Below, in pieces: positions 7,614 through 16,735 of a DNA stretch of 35,580 nt; position 1 is the first letter of the stretch; the number at the start of each line of letters is the position of its first letter. This DNA comes from Staphylococcus caprae (GTDB lineage: Bacteria; Bacillota; Bacilli; Staphylococcales; Staphylococcaceae). The position numbers were made by a program, and so were the translations under genes. The DNA is taken from contig NZ_PPRT01000014.1 in assembly GCF_002902725.1 (NCBI RefSeq), positions 1 to 35,580 on the forward strand. The letters run 5' to 3'. Under the pieces are notes generated by a model. It was not told where the DNA came from and made no database searches. It saw nothing but the letters and a program-made list of their open reading frames with translations.

Positions 7614-8690
7614 TTATTCTTTTTTAGTTGAATCTTCGGTAGTTTGTTCTTCTGCTTCGTTGATTTCATCTTTCACATCGCTAACTACAGATGAATGACG
7701 GTCTTCTGTGTAAGACGCACTATCCTTTAAATCTGAGTTGTCAGTATGCGTTTGTTCAGAATCAACTGCTGAGTGTGATTCATCTTTTGGTTTCTCAACA
7801 TTTTCCTTTTCAGAGTCAGCTTCTTTGGAACGATTGTTCACGCCTCCGAAGTCATCCTCTTCAGTATGGTCTAAATAGTTGTTAGGTTCAACTTCTTCTA
7901 AACTTTGCTTTGTTGTTTTATAAACAATAGCACGAATGATTAAACTTAACACGATGAAGACAACACCTACAAGAGTTGTTGAGATCGCAATGACTTTCAT
8001 CGAGAAAAGATCGCCAGTTTCCTCACTAAATAAGAATACTAATGCAAATGTCATCGCAGCATGGAAGACTGTAGCAATGTAAATGGTACGTCCTTGAGTA
8101 GCTCTGATTAATTCACCGATAATCATTGAGAACGCAAATGTATATAAGAAATGGTAACCAGCATATTCCAGACCGTATGTAGTATTAGCAGTAAAGATTG
8201 AATAAATAATACCTACAACAATACTTGCAAAGAAAGTGTTCATCTTTGTTTCAAGAATATTTTGTAAGTATGAACGGAAACCAAATTCAGTAACAAAAGC
8301 CATTAAAATATGACCAATTAATATTGTAATTAATGATACTGATAAATCTGATGTTTGTAATAAGATGAAACTATCAGCAAAAGTATTAAAGCTATACATA
8401 CCAATCATAAGAATAATTAATGGTAAGATAAGCGCTAAAATAATTCGTTCAATAACCTTTAAACTGATTGAAAACTTTAACCCTGCTAATTGTTCTTTTT
8501 TATACTTAAATACTAAAAGACATACAATTGATGCTATTAAAGGTGCTAAATCTTTGATGTCAAAAACAAATCGTTTAACTCCAATGGATACTTGGAAATC
8601 TCTAAGTATAACGGCTAAGGCCATTGTTATAACAAAGAAGACAAAGACCATCATAGCCCATTGAAACCCAGAAATTCGAGAGTTCTTCAT
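7614..8690 (-). CDS. lyrA: LyrA/SpdC, membrane protein of the CPBP (Abi) family
   Basis: A 358-residue protein with about eight transmembrane helices (residues 10-255) and a highly charged C-terminal tail of about 95 residues rich in E, D, S and K. Identified by its position between rpiA and hutG, as in S. aureus, and by the Abi/CPBP-type core. LyrA (SpdC) of S. aureus affects lysostaphin resistance, surface protein display and WalK-type kinase activity. The protease motif is degenerate here: the usual EExxxR reads T134-E135-F-G-F-R139, the FxxxH motif has no histidine (IYSIFTANT), and only VFHAAM (H210) remains. This agrees with a scaffold role. The product is shorter than the roughly 419 residues I remember for S. 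aureus, mostly in the tail. GGAGG is 9 bases before the ATG. Confidence 0.85.
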   Translation of the reverse strand: MKNSRISGFQWAMMVFVFFVITMALAVILRDFQVSIGVKRFVFDIKDLAPLIASIVCLLVFKYKKEQLAGLKFSISLKVIERIILALILPLIILMIGMYSFNTFADSFILLQTSDLSVSLITILIGHILMAFVTEFGFRSYLQNILETKMNTFFASIVVGIIYSIFTANTTYGLEYAGYHFLYTFAFSMIIGELIRATQGRTIYIATVFHAAMTFALVFLFSEETGDLFSMKVIAISTTLVGVVFIVLSLIIRAIVYKTTKQSLEEVEPNNYLDHTEEDDFGGVNNRSKEADSEKENVEKPKDESHSAVDSEQTHTDNSDLKDSASYTEDRHSSVVSDVKDEINEAEEQTTEDSTKKE

Positions 8691-8868
8691 TTTATGTAAC
8701 CTCCATTAGGTAACAAGCTAAATTTATTTTATTTACAATTATACATCTTACAAGGAGATGTTTAAATTGTCTATTTTAATTATCATCAAAATGTAATAGT
8801 CTTGAATCATTTTGTTAGCTAATCGTAATTAAATATTTTCTTTTCAGGGTATCAAAATATTACAAGCG

Positions 8869-8911
8869 TTGAATTCAAATACACCAATAGTTATACTTTA
8901 TTTAACTATTG
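8869..8911 (+). promoter_or_regulatory. hutG promoter with a perfect 9-9-9 palindrome over the -10 box
   Basis: TTGAAT (8869-8874) and TATACT (8892-8897) are spaced by 17 bases. CAATAGTTA (8885-8893) is mirrored perfectly by TAACTATTG (8903-8911). An operator overlapping the -10 box suggests repression, or LysR-type control by the adjacent regulator. Promoter and palindrome are read directly from the sequence; the protein that binds is inferred. Confidence 0.65.
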
Positions 8912-8938
8912 TGATTAACAAATCAAGGGGGAAGTATC

Positions 8939-9874
8939 ATGTATAGACTTGCTGAACGTGATTTATGGACAGGTCGTCTAGATAGTGAAACAGATGTAAA
9001 ACAATTTAGACACTTTCAAACTGTAAAATTTGGTGATTTATCGAAAGTTGAAAAATCTGGGACACGAAAAGGGGTAGGTATATTAGGGTATGCTGTTGAT
9101 AAAGGCGTCGAATTAAATAAAGGACGTGTAGGGGCAAAAGAAGGCCCGAATGCGATTAAAAAGGCATTTGCAGGTTTGCCAGATTTAAATCAATGTGAAG
9201 AACTTGTTGATTATGGCAATGTCGAGCATGATCACGACGCACTGATTGATACTCAAAAAGAATATGCAGAGTTAGCTGCTAAATCTATTCAAAATCATAA
9301 GCAAACATTTTTACTTGGTGGCGGACACGATATTGCTTATGCACAATACTTAGCTACGCGTAAGGTTTACCCTAACGAATCTATTGGCGTCATCAATATT
9401 GATGCCCACTTTGATACACGTGATGAAGGTGAGTCTACTTCAGGTACAAGCTTTAGACAAATATTAGAGCAAGATGATAACGCTGATTACATGGTATTAG
9501 GCATATCACAAGGTGGTAATACCCAAGGATTATTTGATTATGCTAAAGAGAAACATGTTCAATATGTTTATGCTGATGAATTATTAAACCAAGTTTCTCC
9601 CCCGATTAAAGATATGATAGAACATTTTATTCATGACCATGAAATTATTATGTTTACTGTTTGCATGGATGTTGTTGATAGCGCCTTTGCGCCAGGGGTA
9701 AGCGCACCAGCTGTACTAGGTATCTATCCTCACACAGTATTTGAATTAGCTAAACGTATTATACCTAGTGAGAAGGTTGCTTCAATCAGTATTGCTGAAA
9801 TGAATCCTCAATATGATTTAGACAATCGCACTGCGAAACTTGTAGCAAACTTAGTACATCACTTCTTAATTTAA
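8939..9874 (+). CDS. hutG: Formimidoylglutamase
   Basis: Hydrolyses N-formimidoyl-L-glutamate to L-glutamate and formamide, the last step of histidine degradation. The 311-residue protein belongs to the arginase/ureohydrolase fold: GGGHD (H130), NIDAHFDTRD (D155, H157, D159) and CMDVVDSAFAPGVSAPA (D244, D247) supply the dimanganese site. The position of the first Asp in the arginase DxD pair is Cys242; I believe this is shared with S. aureus HutG. The start ATG follows AGGGGGA. It is transcribed divergently from lyrA and is separated from hutUI by the LysR regulator gene. Confidence 0.94.
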   Translation: MYRLAERDLWTGRLDSETDVKQFRHFQTVKFGDLSKVEKSGTRKGVGILGYAVDKGVELNKGRVGAKEGPNAIKKAFAGLPDLNQCEELVDYGNVEHDHDALIDTQKEYAELAAKSIQNHKQTFLLGGGHDIAYAQYLATRKVYPNESIGVINIDAHFDTRDEGESTSGTSFRQILEQDDNADYMVLGISQGGNTQGLFDYAKEKHVQYVYADELLNQVSPPIKDMIEHFIHDHEIIMFTVCMDVVDSAFAPGVSAPAVLGIYPHTVFELAKRIIPSEKVASISIAEMNPQYDLDNRTAKLVANLVHHFLI

Positions 9875-9916
9875 CGCTTTGAAAATGTAAGCAAATTGAC
9901 TGCGTTAATTATAAAT

Positions 9917-9965
9917 AAAACACCTGTAAAAGTTAGGATGATGATGCCCACTTTTACAGGTGTTT
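9917..9965. terminator. Bidirectional terminator between hutG and the LysR gene
   Basis: AACACCTGTAAAAGT pairs perfectly with ACTTTTACAGGTGTT, flanked by A residues on the left and T residues on the right. It ends two bases before the LysR stop codon. Confidence 0.9.
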
Positions 9966-9966
9966 C

Positions 9967-10836
9967 TTATATATCCCAGTAATCTAAACATTGTTGTATT
10001 AAAGACATGACTTGTTCTGAATGTTTACGTTTTTTTAAATAATTAATAAAAATCTTGCGTCCTAAGTTAGGACGTATTTTTATACTATCTAAATTCTTGG
10101 CAAAATAAGACTGATAATAAAAGCGAGGCACAATTGCATAACCGAGATTTAAATGCACAAAGTTTGTAGCAGATTCAAAACGATCTGTTTCCACTACAAT
10201 ATTTGGAAATTCATTTCTTCTATTAAAATAATCGTCTAGATGTTTGCGTACTTGCGAATTTTTATTTGGCATAATGAGAGGCAGATTTTCTATTTTAATT
10301 GTCTTTTGATTTGGAAATTCATTTTTAGGGGTGAGTAAAACATATGGTTCTTCATATAGAGGGATAGACGCAATATCTTCGTGATTAATTTTTTCATTGG
10401 TTAGCGCAAAATGTACATCGAAATTAAGTAACTGATCAATAGAATCGCTTCTATCGTGAACTTCATACATACGATATTGTTGATCTGGAAAATTTTTATG
10501 ATGTAGCTGTGTGACTTTAGCTATCCACTGACTTGTAGATTCCAATATGCCCATTTTAATTCTTGGTTCTGATGTAATGTTTAAATCATACATCTTTTCA
10601 ACAGTGGAACGATATTCCTGAACTAATTGTGTCGCATACTTATAAAACTGAATGCCTTTTTCGGTGATTTTGATATCTTTTGTAGTCCTCATAAATAAGT
10701 CATAACCTAAATCTGCTTCCATTTTTTTAATTGTAGCGGTCAATGAAGGTTGACTAATATGTAAAAAGTTAGAAGCTTTTGTAAAACTATTGTATTTAAC
10801 TATAGCCAAAAAATATTCTAGCTGAATGATTTTCAT
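9967..10836 (-). CDS. LysR-type transcriptional regulator, probable hut regulator
   Basis: A 289-residue LysR-family protein. The N-terminal winged helix-turn-helix is classic: IIQLEYFLAIVKYNSFTKAS, FLHISQPSLTATIKKMEADL, GYDLFMRTTKDIKITEKG. The remainder is the substrate-binding domain (residues about 90-289). I chose the ATG at 10836 (MKIIQLEYF) because GGGGTG lies 7 bases before it; an in-frame GTG three codons earlier is itself part of that ribosome site. It lies between hutG and hutU and diverges from hutUI, the usual layout for a LysR activator and its target, so control of the hut genes by urocanate or a related compound is a reasonable inference. The name hutR would fit but is not proven. 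Confidence 0.88.
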   Translation of the reverse strand: MKIIQLEYFLAIVKYNSFTKASNFLHISQPSLTATIKKMEADLGYDLFMRTTKDIKITEKGIQFYKYATQLVQEYRSTVEKMYDLNITSEPRIKMGILESTSQWIAKVTQLHHKNFPDQQYRMYEVHDRSDSIDQLLNFDVHFALTNEKINHEDIASIPLYEEPYVLLTPKNEFPNQKTIKIENLPLIMPNKNSQVRKHLDDYFNRRNEFPNIVVETDRFESATNFVHLNLGYAIVPRFYYQSYFAKNLDSIKIRPNLGRKIFINYLKKRKHSEQVMSLIQQCLDYWDI

Positions 10837-10851
10837 GTAAAGCACCCCGTA

Positions 10852-11014
10852 TTTATAGTTTTAAGTTATAAATGATTAGTTTATTTATATTTGTTGTCTA
10901 TATCTTAGACTATTATACTGTAATTACAAAATATTTGTTGTGTTAAGTCGTTTAACGCATTGAATATTTTGAATAATTTAATTAATTTTAGTACTCTTTT
11001 CCCTATTTTATAAT
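10852..11014 (+). promoter_or_regulatory. Intergenic control region between the LysR gene and hutUI
   Basis: A consensus -10 box TATAAT lies at 11009-11014 with no good -35 box 17 bases upstream (TTTTAG), which fits an activator-dependent promoter. Two dyads of LysR-box size lie upstream: GTTAA-N5-TTAAC (10942-10956) and TTTATA-N9-TATAAA (10852-10872, next to the LysR start). The hutG operator shares GTTA/TAAC half sites with the first. Confidence 0.5.
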
Positions 11015-11106
11015 ATTCAATCACAAAAGAAATTTGTTTTTAGAAAAAATGAATAACAATCAATTTGAAAATGCATGTAAACAATAATCAGATGGGAGAG
11101 ATTGAC

Positions 11107-12768
11107 ATGAGAGAAATTCACGCTAAAAAAGGGTTAGACATTGAGTGTAAAGGTTGGGAACAAGAAGCGGTATTAAGAATGTTATATAACAACTTAGCTC
11201 CTGAAGTTGCTGAACATCCTGAAGAATTAGTTGTTTATGGTGGGATTGGTAAAGCTGCTCGTAACTGGAAAGCATTCGAAGCAATTGAAAACACATTACG
11301 CGATTTAGAAGCAGATGAAACTATGTTAGTTCAATCTGGTAAACCAGTTGCAGTGTTTAAAACTCATGAAGAAGCACCACGTGTATTAATTTCAAACTCT
11401 GTGTTAGTTCCTGAATGGGCAAATTGGGATCACTTTAATGAACTCGATAAAAAAGGCTTAATCATGTATGGACAAATGACTGCAGGAAGTTGGATTTATA
11501 TCGGTTCTCAAGGTATTGTTCAAGGAACTTATGAAACATTCGCTGAACTTGCTAAGCAAGAATACAATAGCGATTTAACAGGGACTATTACATTAACTGC
11601 TGGTTTAGGCGGCATGGGTGGTGCACAACCACTAGCAGTTACGATGAATAATGGTGTTGCCATCTGTGTAGATGTAGATGAAACACGTGTTGATAAACGT
11701 GTTGAAACTAATTATTGTGATGTTAAATCTACAGATTTAGACGAAGCATTGAAAATGGCACAAGAAGCTAAAGATAAAGGGGAAGCATTATCCATTGGCT
11801 TAGTAGGTAATGCTGTAGATGTTCATAAAGCAATTTTAGACAAAGGTTTTAAAATAGATATCATTACTGACCAAACTAGTGCGCATGATCCATTGAATGG
11901 TTATGTGCCACAAGGTTATTCAGTGGAAGAAGCAAAACAATTACGTAAAGAAGATCCTAAAAAATACGTTGAATTAGCTGAGGCTTCAATGGCTAAACAT
12001 GTTGAACTCATGTTAGAGTTCCAAAAAAATGGTGCTGTAGCTTTCGACTATGGTAACAACATTCGCCAAGTTGCCTATAATAATGGTGTTGAAAATGCGT
12101 TCGATTTCCCTGGGTTCGTTCCAGCGTATATTCGTCCGTTGTTCTGTGAAGGTAAAGGGCCTTTCCGCTTTGCAGCATTAAGTGGTGATCCAAAAGACAT
12201 TGAACGTGCTGACGAAGAAATGAGAAAGTTATTCCCAGAAAACGAAAAATTGTTAAGATGGTTAGATTTAGCGGAAGAAAAAATTTCTTATCAAGGATTG
12301 CCATCTAGAATTGCATGGTTAGGTTATGGCGAACGTGCAAAAATGGGGTTAGCTCTAAACAAACTTGTACGTGATGGTGAAATATCTGCCCCAATCGTTA
12401 TTGGACGTGATCATTTAGACTCTGGTTCAGTCGCTAGTCCAAACCGTGAAACTGAAGGCATGAAAGATGGCAGTGATGCAGTTGGTGACTGGGCTGTATT
12501 AAACGCATTAATTAATACTGCAGCTGGCGGTTCTTGGATTTCATTCCACCACGGTGGCGGTGTAGGTATGGGCTATTCACTACATGCTGGTATGGTTGTT
12601 GTGGCTGATGGATCAGAACGTGCGGAGAGAAGATTAGGACGAGTACTTACTACAGATCCGGGTATGGGAGTAGCAAGACACGTTGATGCAGGTTATGATA
12701 TTGCGATTCAAACAGCTAAAGAAAAAGGTGTCAAAATTCCAATGATTGATGAAGCAGGTGATAAATAA
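11107..12768 (+). CDS. hutU: Urocanate hydratase
   Basis: Converts urocanate to 4-imidazolone-5-propionate, using NAD+ as a tightly bound electrophile. The start is ATG 11107 ([20 protein letters not shown]), giving the usual 553 residues, with GGGAGAG 6 bases upstream; the open frame extends 14 codons further back without a ribosome site. Family marks include [13 protein letters not shown], the NAD-binding [14 protein letters not shown] near residue 160, the [12 protein letters not shown] segment, [21 protein letters not shown] with the conserved cysteine, and the C-terminal [13 protein letters not shown]. It overlaps hutI by one base (TAATG), so both are translated from one mRNA. hutH, for the first step, is not in this window. 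Confidence 0.97.
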   Translation: MREIHAKKGLDIECKGWEQEAVLRMLYNNLAPEVAEHPEELVVYGGIGKAARNWKAFEAIENTLRDLEADETMLVQSGKPVAVFKTHEEAPRVLISNSVLVPEWANWDHFNELDKKGLIMYGQMTAGSWIYIGSQGIVQGTYETFAELAKQEYNSDLTGTITLTAGLGGMGGAQPLAVTMNNGVAICVDVDETRVDKRVETNYCDVKSTDLDEALKMAQEAKDKGEALSIGLVGNAVDVHKAILDKGFKIDIITDQTSAHDPLNGYVPQGYSVEEAKQLRKEDPKKYVELAEASMAKHVELMLEFQKNGAVAFDYGNNIRQVAYNNGVENAFDFPGFVPAYIRPLFCEGKGPFRFAALSGDPKDIERADEEMRKLFPENEKLLRWLDLAEEKISYQGLPSRIAWLGYGERAKMGLALNKLVRDGEISAPIVIGRDHLDSGSVASPNRETEGMKDGSDAVGDWAVLNALINTAAGGSWISFHHGGGVGMGYSLHAGMVVVADGSERAERRLGRVLTTDPGMGVARHVDAGYDIAIQTAKEKGVKIPMIDEAGDK

Positions 12769-14003
12769 TGAATGATTTAATTATCCAAAATATTCAAGAA
12801 TTGATTTTACCTAAATCTACTGACAAACCTTTAAAGGGTAGAGAGTTAGATGAATTAGAAGTTATTGAAAATGCCACGGTTGTCGTTAAAGATGGCAAAA
12901 TCGTTTATTCTGGCCCTCATACAGATGAATATGAAGCCAATGAAACAATTGATGCTACTGGTAAGGTTGTTTCACCTGCGCTTGTTGACGCACATACGCA
13001 CTTTATATTTGGCGGTTCACGTGAGCATGAAATGTCTCTCAAACGTCAAGGTAAATCATATTTAGAAATTCTTGAGTCTGGTGGAGGCATTCTTTCAACT
13101 GTTAAATCTACACGAGAAATTAGTGAGGAAGACCTTTTCAAAAAAGCAGAGCATGATTTATTAACTATGATTAAACATGGTGTGCTTACGATAGAAAGTA
13201 AAAGTGGATATGGTTTAGATAAAGAAAATGAATTGAAACAATTACGAGTGTCTAATCAATTAGCTGATAAATATAATTTGGATATCAAACATACTTTCTT
13301 AGGACCTCATGCGGTGCCTGAAGAAGCTGAATCGAATGAAGCATTCTTAGAAGAAATGATTGAATTACTTCCTGAAGTTAGAAAATATGCTGACTTTGCA
13401 GATATTTTCTGTGAAACGGGAGTATTCTCAGTGGAAGAATCTAAGCGTTATATGGAAAAAGCTAAAGAAGCTGGCTTTAAAGTTAAAATTCATGCCGATG
13501 AAATTGATCCATTAGGTGGTTTAGAATTGGCAATTGATGAGGAGGCTATTTCTGCAGATCACTTAGTAGCGTCTAGTGAAGAAGGTAAAGCCAAATTAAA
13601 AAATAGTGATACAGTGGCTGTGTTATTACCAGCTACGACATTCTATTTAGATAAAAATGATTATGCTGATGCACGTGGCATGATTAATAATGGCGGTGCG
13701 ATTGCAGTGGCAACTGACTATAATCCAGGTAGCAGTGTAACGAATAACTTACAACTTGCCATGGCTATTGCAGCTTTAAAATTAAAATTATCTCCTAATG
13801 AAGTATGGAACGCTGTGACAGTGAATGCTGCAAAAGCTATTGATGCTGATGCAGGTACGATTAATGAAGGTGACAAAGCAAATATCGTCATTTGGGATGC
13901 ACCTAACCATGAATATATTCCATATCATTTTGGTATTAATCATGCTCAAAAAGTGATTAAAGATGGCAAGGTTATTGTTGATAATGAATTTAAATTAGAT
14001 TAG
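12768..14003 (+). CDS. hutI: Imidazolonepropionase
   Basis: Hydrolyses 4-imidazolone-5-propionate to N-formimidoyl-L-glutamate, the substrate of HutG. A 411-residue member of the amidohydrolase superfamily: the metal-binding [13 protein letters not shown] near residue 74, [11 protein letters not shown] with the conserved lysine near 145, [10 protein letters not shown] near 180, [11 protein letters not shown] near 240 and ISADHL near 264, then ATDYNPGSS carrying the catalytic aspartate. The start ATG overlaps the hutU stop codon, and a ribosome site (GAAGCAGGTG) lies within the end of hutU. A terminator follows about 45 bases after the stop. Confidence 0.97.
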   Translation: MNDLIIQNIQELILPKSTDKPLKGRELDELEVIENATVVVKDGKIVYSGPHTDEYEANETIDATGKVVSPALVDAHTHFIFGGSREHEMSLKRQGKSYLEILESGGGILSTVKSTREISEEDLFKKAEHDLLTMIKHGVLTIESKSGYGLDKENELKQLRVSNQLADKYNLDIKHTFLGPHAVPEEAESNEAFLEEMIELLPEVRKYADFADIFCETGVFSVEESKRYMEKAKEAGFKVKIHADEIDPLGGLELAIDEEAISADHLVASSEEGKAKLKNSDTVAVLLPATTFYLDKNDYADARGMINNGGAIAVATDYNPGSSVTNNLQLAMAIAALKLKLSPNEVWNAVTVNAAKAIDADAGTINEGDKANIVIWDAPNHEYIPYHFGINHAQKVIKDGKVIVDNEFKLD

Positions 14004-14336
14004 TTGATGTGTGAATCACAAATGCACTAGGAAATTAAACTTAATCAAGGAGCCCTTAAAATGAATTGACGTACATTCGTTTTAGGGGCTCGTTCTATAT
14101 CAATAAAGCTTTCAGATAAAAATATTACTAAAATATTTGATGAAAATAAAAGTATGTAGTGAATATTTTTCAATAACGTAACGATTAAACTTTTCTTATT
14201 AGAAATGCTATGTATATAATTTAAGAAAATTCGAAATATTCGAAATGTAAAGACCGTTTATTAGAACTCGGTCATTTCAGGTTCTATTTTATATTTGTTT
14301 TACAGTCATTTTCGAAAAGAAGGGGTTGAATCAAAG
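14004..14336. other. Intergenic region hutI to M20 hydrolase, with a leader hairpin
   Basis: No gene is seen. Besides the hutI terminator, the region holds two TTCGAA palindromes ten bases apart (within 14230-14246) and a bulged hairpin at 14242-14278: GAAAT and GACCG pair with CGGTC and ATTTC. The hairpin lies about 60 bases before the next start and has no T run, so a role as leader structure or operator is possible. Confidence 0.4.
14050..14095 (+). terminator. Terminator after hutI
   Basis: GAGCCCTTAAAA pairs with TTTTAGGGGCTC (one mismatch). The following T run is short. Confidence 0.75.
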
Positions 14337-15458
14337 ATGGCCAATTATTCAGATTATGTCAATTGGAGACGTACATTTCATCAATATTCAGAGCTCTCCA
14401 AAAAAGAGTTTGAAACAACAAAACGTTTAAAACGAATATTAGAAAGTTATCATATTTCGATTTTGGATTTACCTTTAGAGACAGGTTTAGTTGCTGAGAT
14501 AGGACAAGGAGAACCCATGGTAGCTGTGAGAACTGATATTGATGCCTTACCAATAACGGAACAAGTGGTGCATGAATTTACTTCGACAAATGAAGGTGTC
14601 ATGCACGCATGTGGGCATGATATTCATATGGCGAGTATATTAGCTGTTGCAACACAACTTAAAGCGATAGAAAGTGAATTGAATGGACGTGTGAGAATAC
14701 TTTTTCAAGCTTCGGAAGAATTAGGCGATGGTGCTATTAAACTAAGTCAAACGGGGGCACTTGAAGGTGTGAAAGCGGTGCTAGGTTATCATAATTATCC
14801 AACTCTAGATATTGGAGAATTTGCAATCAAAAGTGGTGTGACAACGTCAGCAGTAGATCGTTTTGAATTTCATATTCAAGGAAAGGGCGCACATGCTGCG
14901 AAACCTGAACAAGGTAATGATCCAGTTATCGTAGTAGGTCAGTTGATAAATAGTTTACAATCCATTGTAAGCCGTAATTTATCAGCATTTGATAGTGCAG
15001 TCATAACAATAGGTGAAGTATCTTGTGGTAATACTTGGAATGTGATTGCTGACCAAGCGTATATTCAAGGTACGGTGCGTACATTCGATGCTGAAAAGCG
15101 CCAATATATAGAACAGCGTATACACGAAATTTCTGAAGGGTTGTCTCAAGCATTTAATGTTGAAATGGAATTGACCTATACACAGTTACCAGGTGCTGTC
15201 GTCAACGATGAGAACTTAACAGACCAAGCGATAGAAGTTGCTAAAGAAGTAGGATATCACGTTCATATGATGACAGAACCGCTCACTATCGGAGAAGATT
15301 TCTCAGGTTACACGAAAGATTATCCTGGTGTTTTTGCGTTCATTGGTTCAAATAGTAAGTACGATTTACATCATCCTAAATATGATCCTGATGAACGTAT
15401 CCTTGAAAAAGTACCAACATACTTTGTGAAACTTGTGCAGAAATTGTTAAAGGGGTAA
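14337..15458 (+). CDS. M20 family amidohydrolase / metallopeptidase
   Basis: A 373-residue cytoplasmic enzyme of the M20D group (N-acyl-amino-acid or peptide amidohydrolases). Metal ligands lie in MHACGHDIHMA near residue 93 and in ASEELGDGA near 126; the dimerisation domain begins around FEFHIQGKGAHAAKPEQG, and the C-terminal HHPKYDPDE carries a further histidine. The ATG at 14337 (MANYSDYVNW) is preferred: AGAAGGGG lies 12 bases before it, and it gives the normal family N-terminus; the frame is open to 14295. The natural substrate is unknown. The position after hutI could suggest a role in amino acid scavenging, but a terminator separates the two. Confidence 0.88.
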   Translation: MANYSDYVNWRRTFHQYSELSKKEFETTKRLKRILESYHISILDLPLETGLVAEIGQGEPMVAVRTDIDALPITEQVVHEFTSTNEGVMHACGHDIHMASILAVATQLKAIESELNGRVRILFQASEELGDGAIKLSQTGALEGVKAVLGYHNYPTLDIGEFAIKSGVTTSAVDRFEFHIQGKGAHAAKPEQGNDPVIVVGQLINSLQSIVSRNLSAFDSAVITIGEVSCGNTWNVIADQAYIQGTVRTFDAEKRQYIEQRIHEISEGLSQAFNVEMELTYTQLPGAVVNDENLTDQAIEVAKEVGYHVHMMTEPLTIGEDFSGYTKDYPGVFAFIGSNSKYDLHHPKYDPDERILEKVPTYFVKLVQKLLKG

Positions 15459-15527
15459 TGATTGATTTCAAATATTGCTTTTGTGATTAATTCGTGCTGT
15501 TAAATTCATTTTCCGAAAATAAAATAT

Positions 15528-15554
15528 GATTAAATAATGAGAAATTGTGGGTAT
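15528..15554 (+). promoter_or_regulatory. Candidate SigB promoter upstream of the short-chain dehydrogenase
   Basis: GATTAA (15528-15533) resembles the SigB -35 box GTTTAA, and GGGTAT (15549-15554) matches the SigB -10 box exactly, with a 15-base spacer. It lies 35 bases before the start codon. Close relatives of the downstream enzyme (Bacillus general stress protein 39) belong to the SigB regulon. Confidence 0.5.
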
Positions 15555-15589
15555 AAATAACAGAAACTACAATTAGGAGATGATGATTG

Positions 15590-16471
15590 ATGTCAGCACA
15601 AGATCCTAGAAACAAATTTAAAACGACGGATTATGAAAAACAAGAGCAAGCGTTACCAGGATTACAATCCAAGATGACGCCACAACCAGACTTCGGAGAA
15701 ACATCCTATGAAGGGCATGGGAGATTAAAAGGTTATAAGATGTTAGTCACTGGTGGTGATTCCGCAATCGGACGTGCTGCTGCAATAGCCTATGCCAAAG
15801 AAGGCGCAGATGTCGCTATTAACTATTTACCTAGTGAAGAAGATGATGCACAAGAAGTGAAACAAGTGATTGAGGGTGCTGGACAAACAGCTATCCTTAT
15901 TCCTGGTGATTTAAGAGATGAACAATTTAACTACGATATGGTTGAAACAGCTTATATTAAATTAGGTGGTTTAGACAATGTTACTTTAGTTGCGGGCCAT
16001 CAACAATATCATGATGATATCCATGGGTTTAATACAGAAGCATTTGCCGAAACGTTTGAAACGAATGTTTATCCTGTGTTCTGGACTGTTCAAAAAGCTT
16101 TAGAATACTTAAAACCAGGCGCATCAATTACTACAACGTCATCCGTCCAAGGTTATAACCCAAGTCCGATACTACATGATTACGCTGCATCAAAGGCTGC
16201 TATTATTTCATTAACGAAAAGTTTTTCAGAAGAACTTGGCGCAAAAGGAATTAGAGTAAACTGTGTGGCACCTGGTCCATTCTGGTCACCACTTCAAATT
16301 ACAGGCGGACAACCACAAAGTGCTATACCTCAATTTGGCCAACAAACACCTCTTGGACGTGCAGGTCAACCAGTAGAGCTCTCAGGCACATATGTATTGC
16401 TAGCTTCAGAGGATTCTAGCTATACTACAGGACAAGTGTTTGGTGTCACTGGCGGTACACAAATCGACTAA
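15590..16471 (+). CDS. Short-chain dehydrogenase/reductase (general stress protein 39 type)
   Basis: A 293-residue NAD(P)-dependent oxidoreductase with a Rossmann fold. The N-terminal 45 residues are the proline- and glutamine-rich extension typical of the YhdF/YdaD subgroup. The cofactor motif TGGDSAIGRAAA is near residue 55, the catalytic serine is in TTSSVQGY, the YxxxK pair in HDYAASKAA, and VAPGPFWSP follows. One position differs from the common TGGxxGIG (alanine for the middle glycine). ATG 15590 follows TAGGAG by 10 bases. The upstream SigB-like promoter and the subgroup suggest a stress role; the substrate is unknown. Confidence 0.9.
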   Translation: MSAQDPRNKFKTTDYEKQEQALPGLQSKMTPQPDFGETSYEGHGRLKGYKMLVTGGDSAIGRAAAIAYAKEGADVAINYLPSEEDDAQEVKQVIEGAGQTAILIPGDLRDEQFNYDMVETAYIKLGGLDNVTLVAGHQQYHDDIHGFNTEAFAETFETNVYPVFWTVQKALEYLKPGASITTTSSVQGYNPSPILHDYAASKAAIISLTKSFSEELGAKGIRVNCVAPGPFWSPLQITGGQPQSAIPQFGQQTPLGRAGQPVELSGTYVLLASEDSSYTTGQVFGVTGGTQID

Positions 16472-16521
16472 AAGGTTACGGACACCGTTTTTATTAAATT
16501 ATCATTCAACAATGTCATTCG

Positions 16522-16566
16522 AGTTCCTAAAATGAAGAATTTAAAATTCATTTTAGGAGCTTTTTT
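16522..16566 (+). terminator. Terminator after the short-chain dehydrogenase
   Basis: AGTTCCTAAAATGAA pairs with TTCATTTTAGGAGCT, followed by six T residues. Confidence 0.9.
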
Positions 16567-16735
16567 ACTGTGATAGAGGTGCCAGTTTGTTTTTTGAGTT
16601 GAGAGTGTGGCATGGTCCTCAATTGAAGCGAATGGAAGCGATTTGATAAACGCAGATGATTTCATGTACCATGTATGTAAGGATAATGGTTCTAAGTAAG
16701 ATGATGGGCAAATAAAAAGAACAAGGTGATACTGC

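Noticed and set aside
8365..8664. 99-codon open frame opposite lyrA
   Set aside because: It is antisense to a conserved membrane protein gene and lacks a plausible start signal.
8847..8852. Second GGGTAT box (SigB-like) before hutG
   Set aside because: No acceptable SigB -35 box lies at the right distance, and a better vegetative promoter is present just downstream.
12008..12304. 98-codon open frame on the minus strand inside hutU
   Set aside because: It lies fully within the strongly conserved hutU coding sequence and has no ribosome site or recognisable domain; it is a shadow frame.
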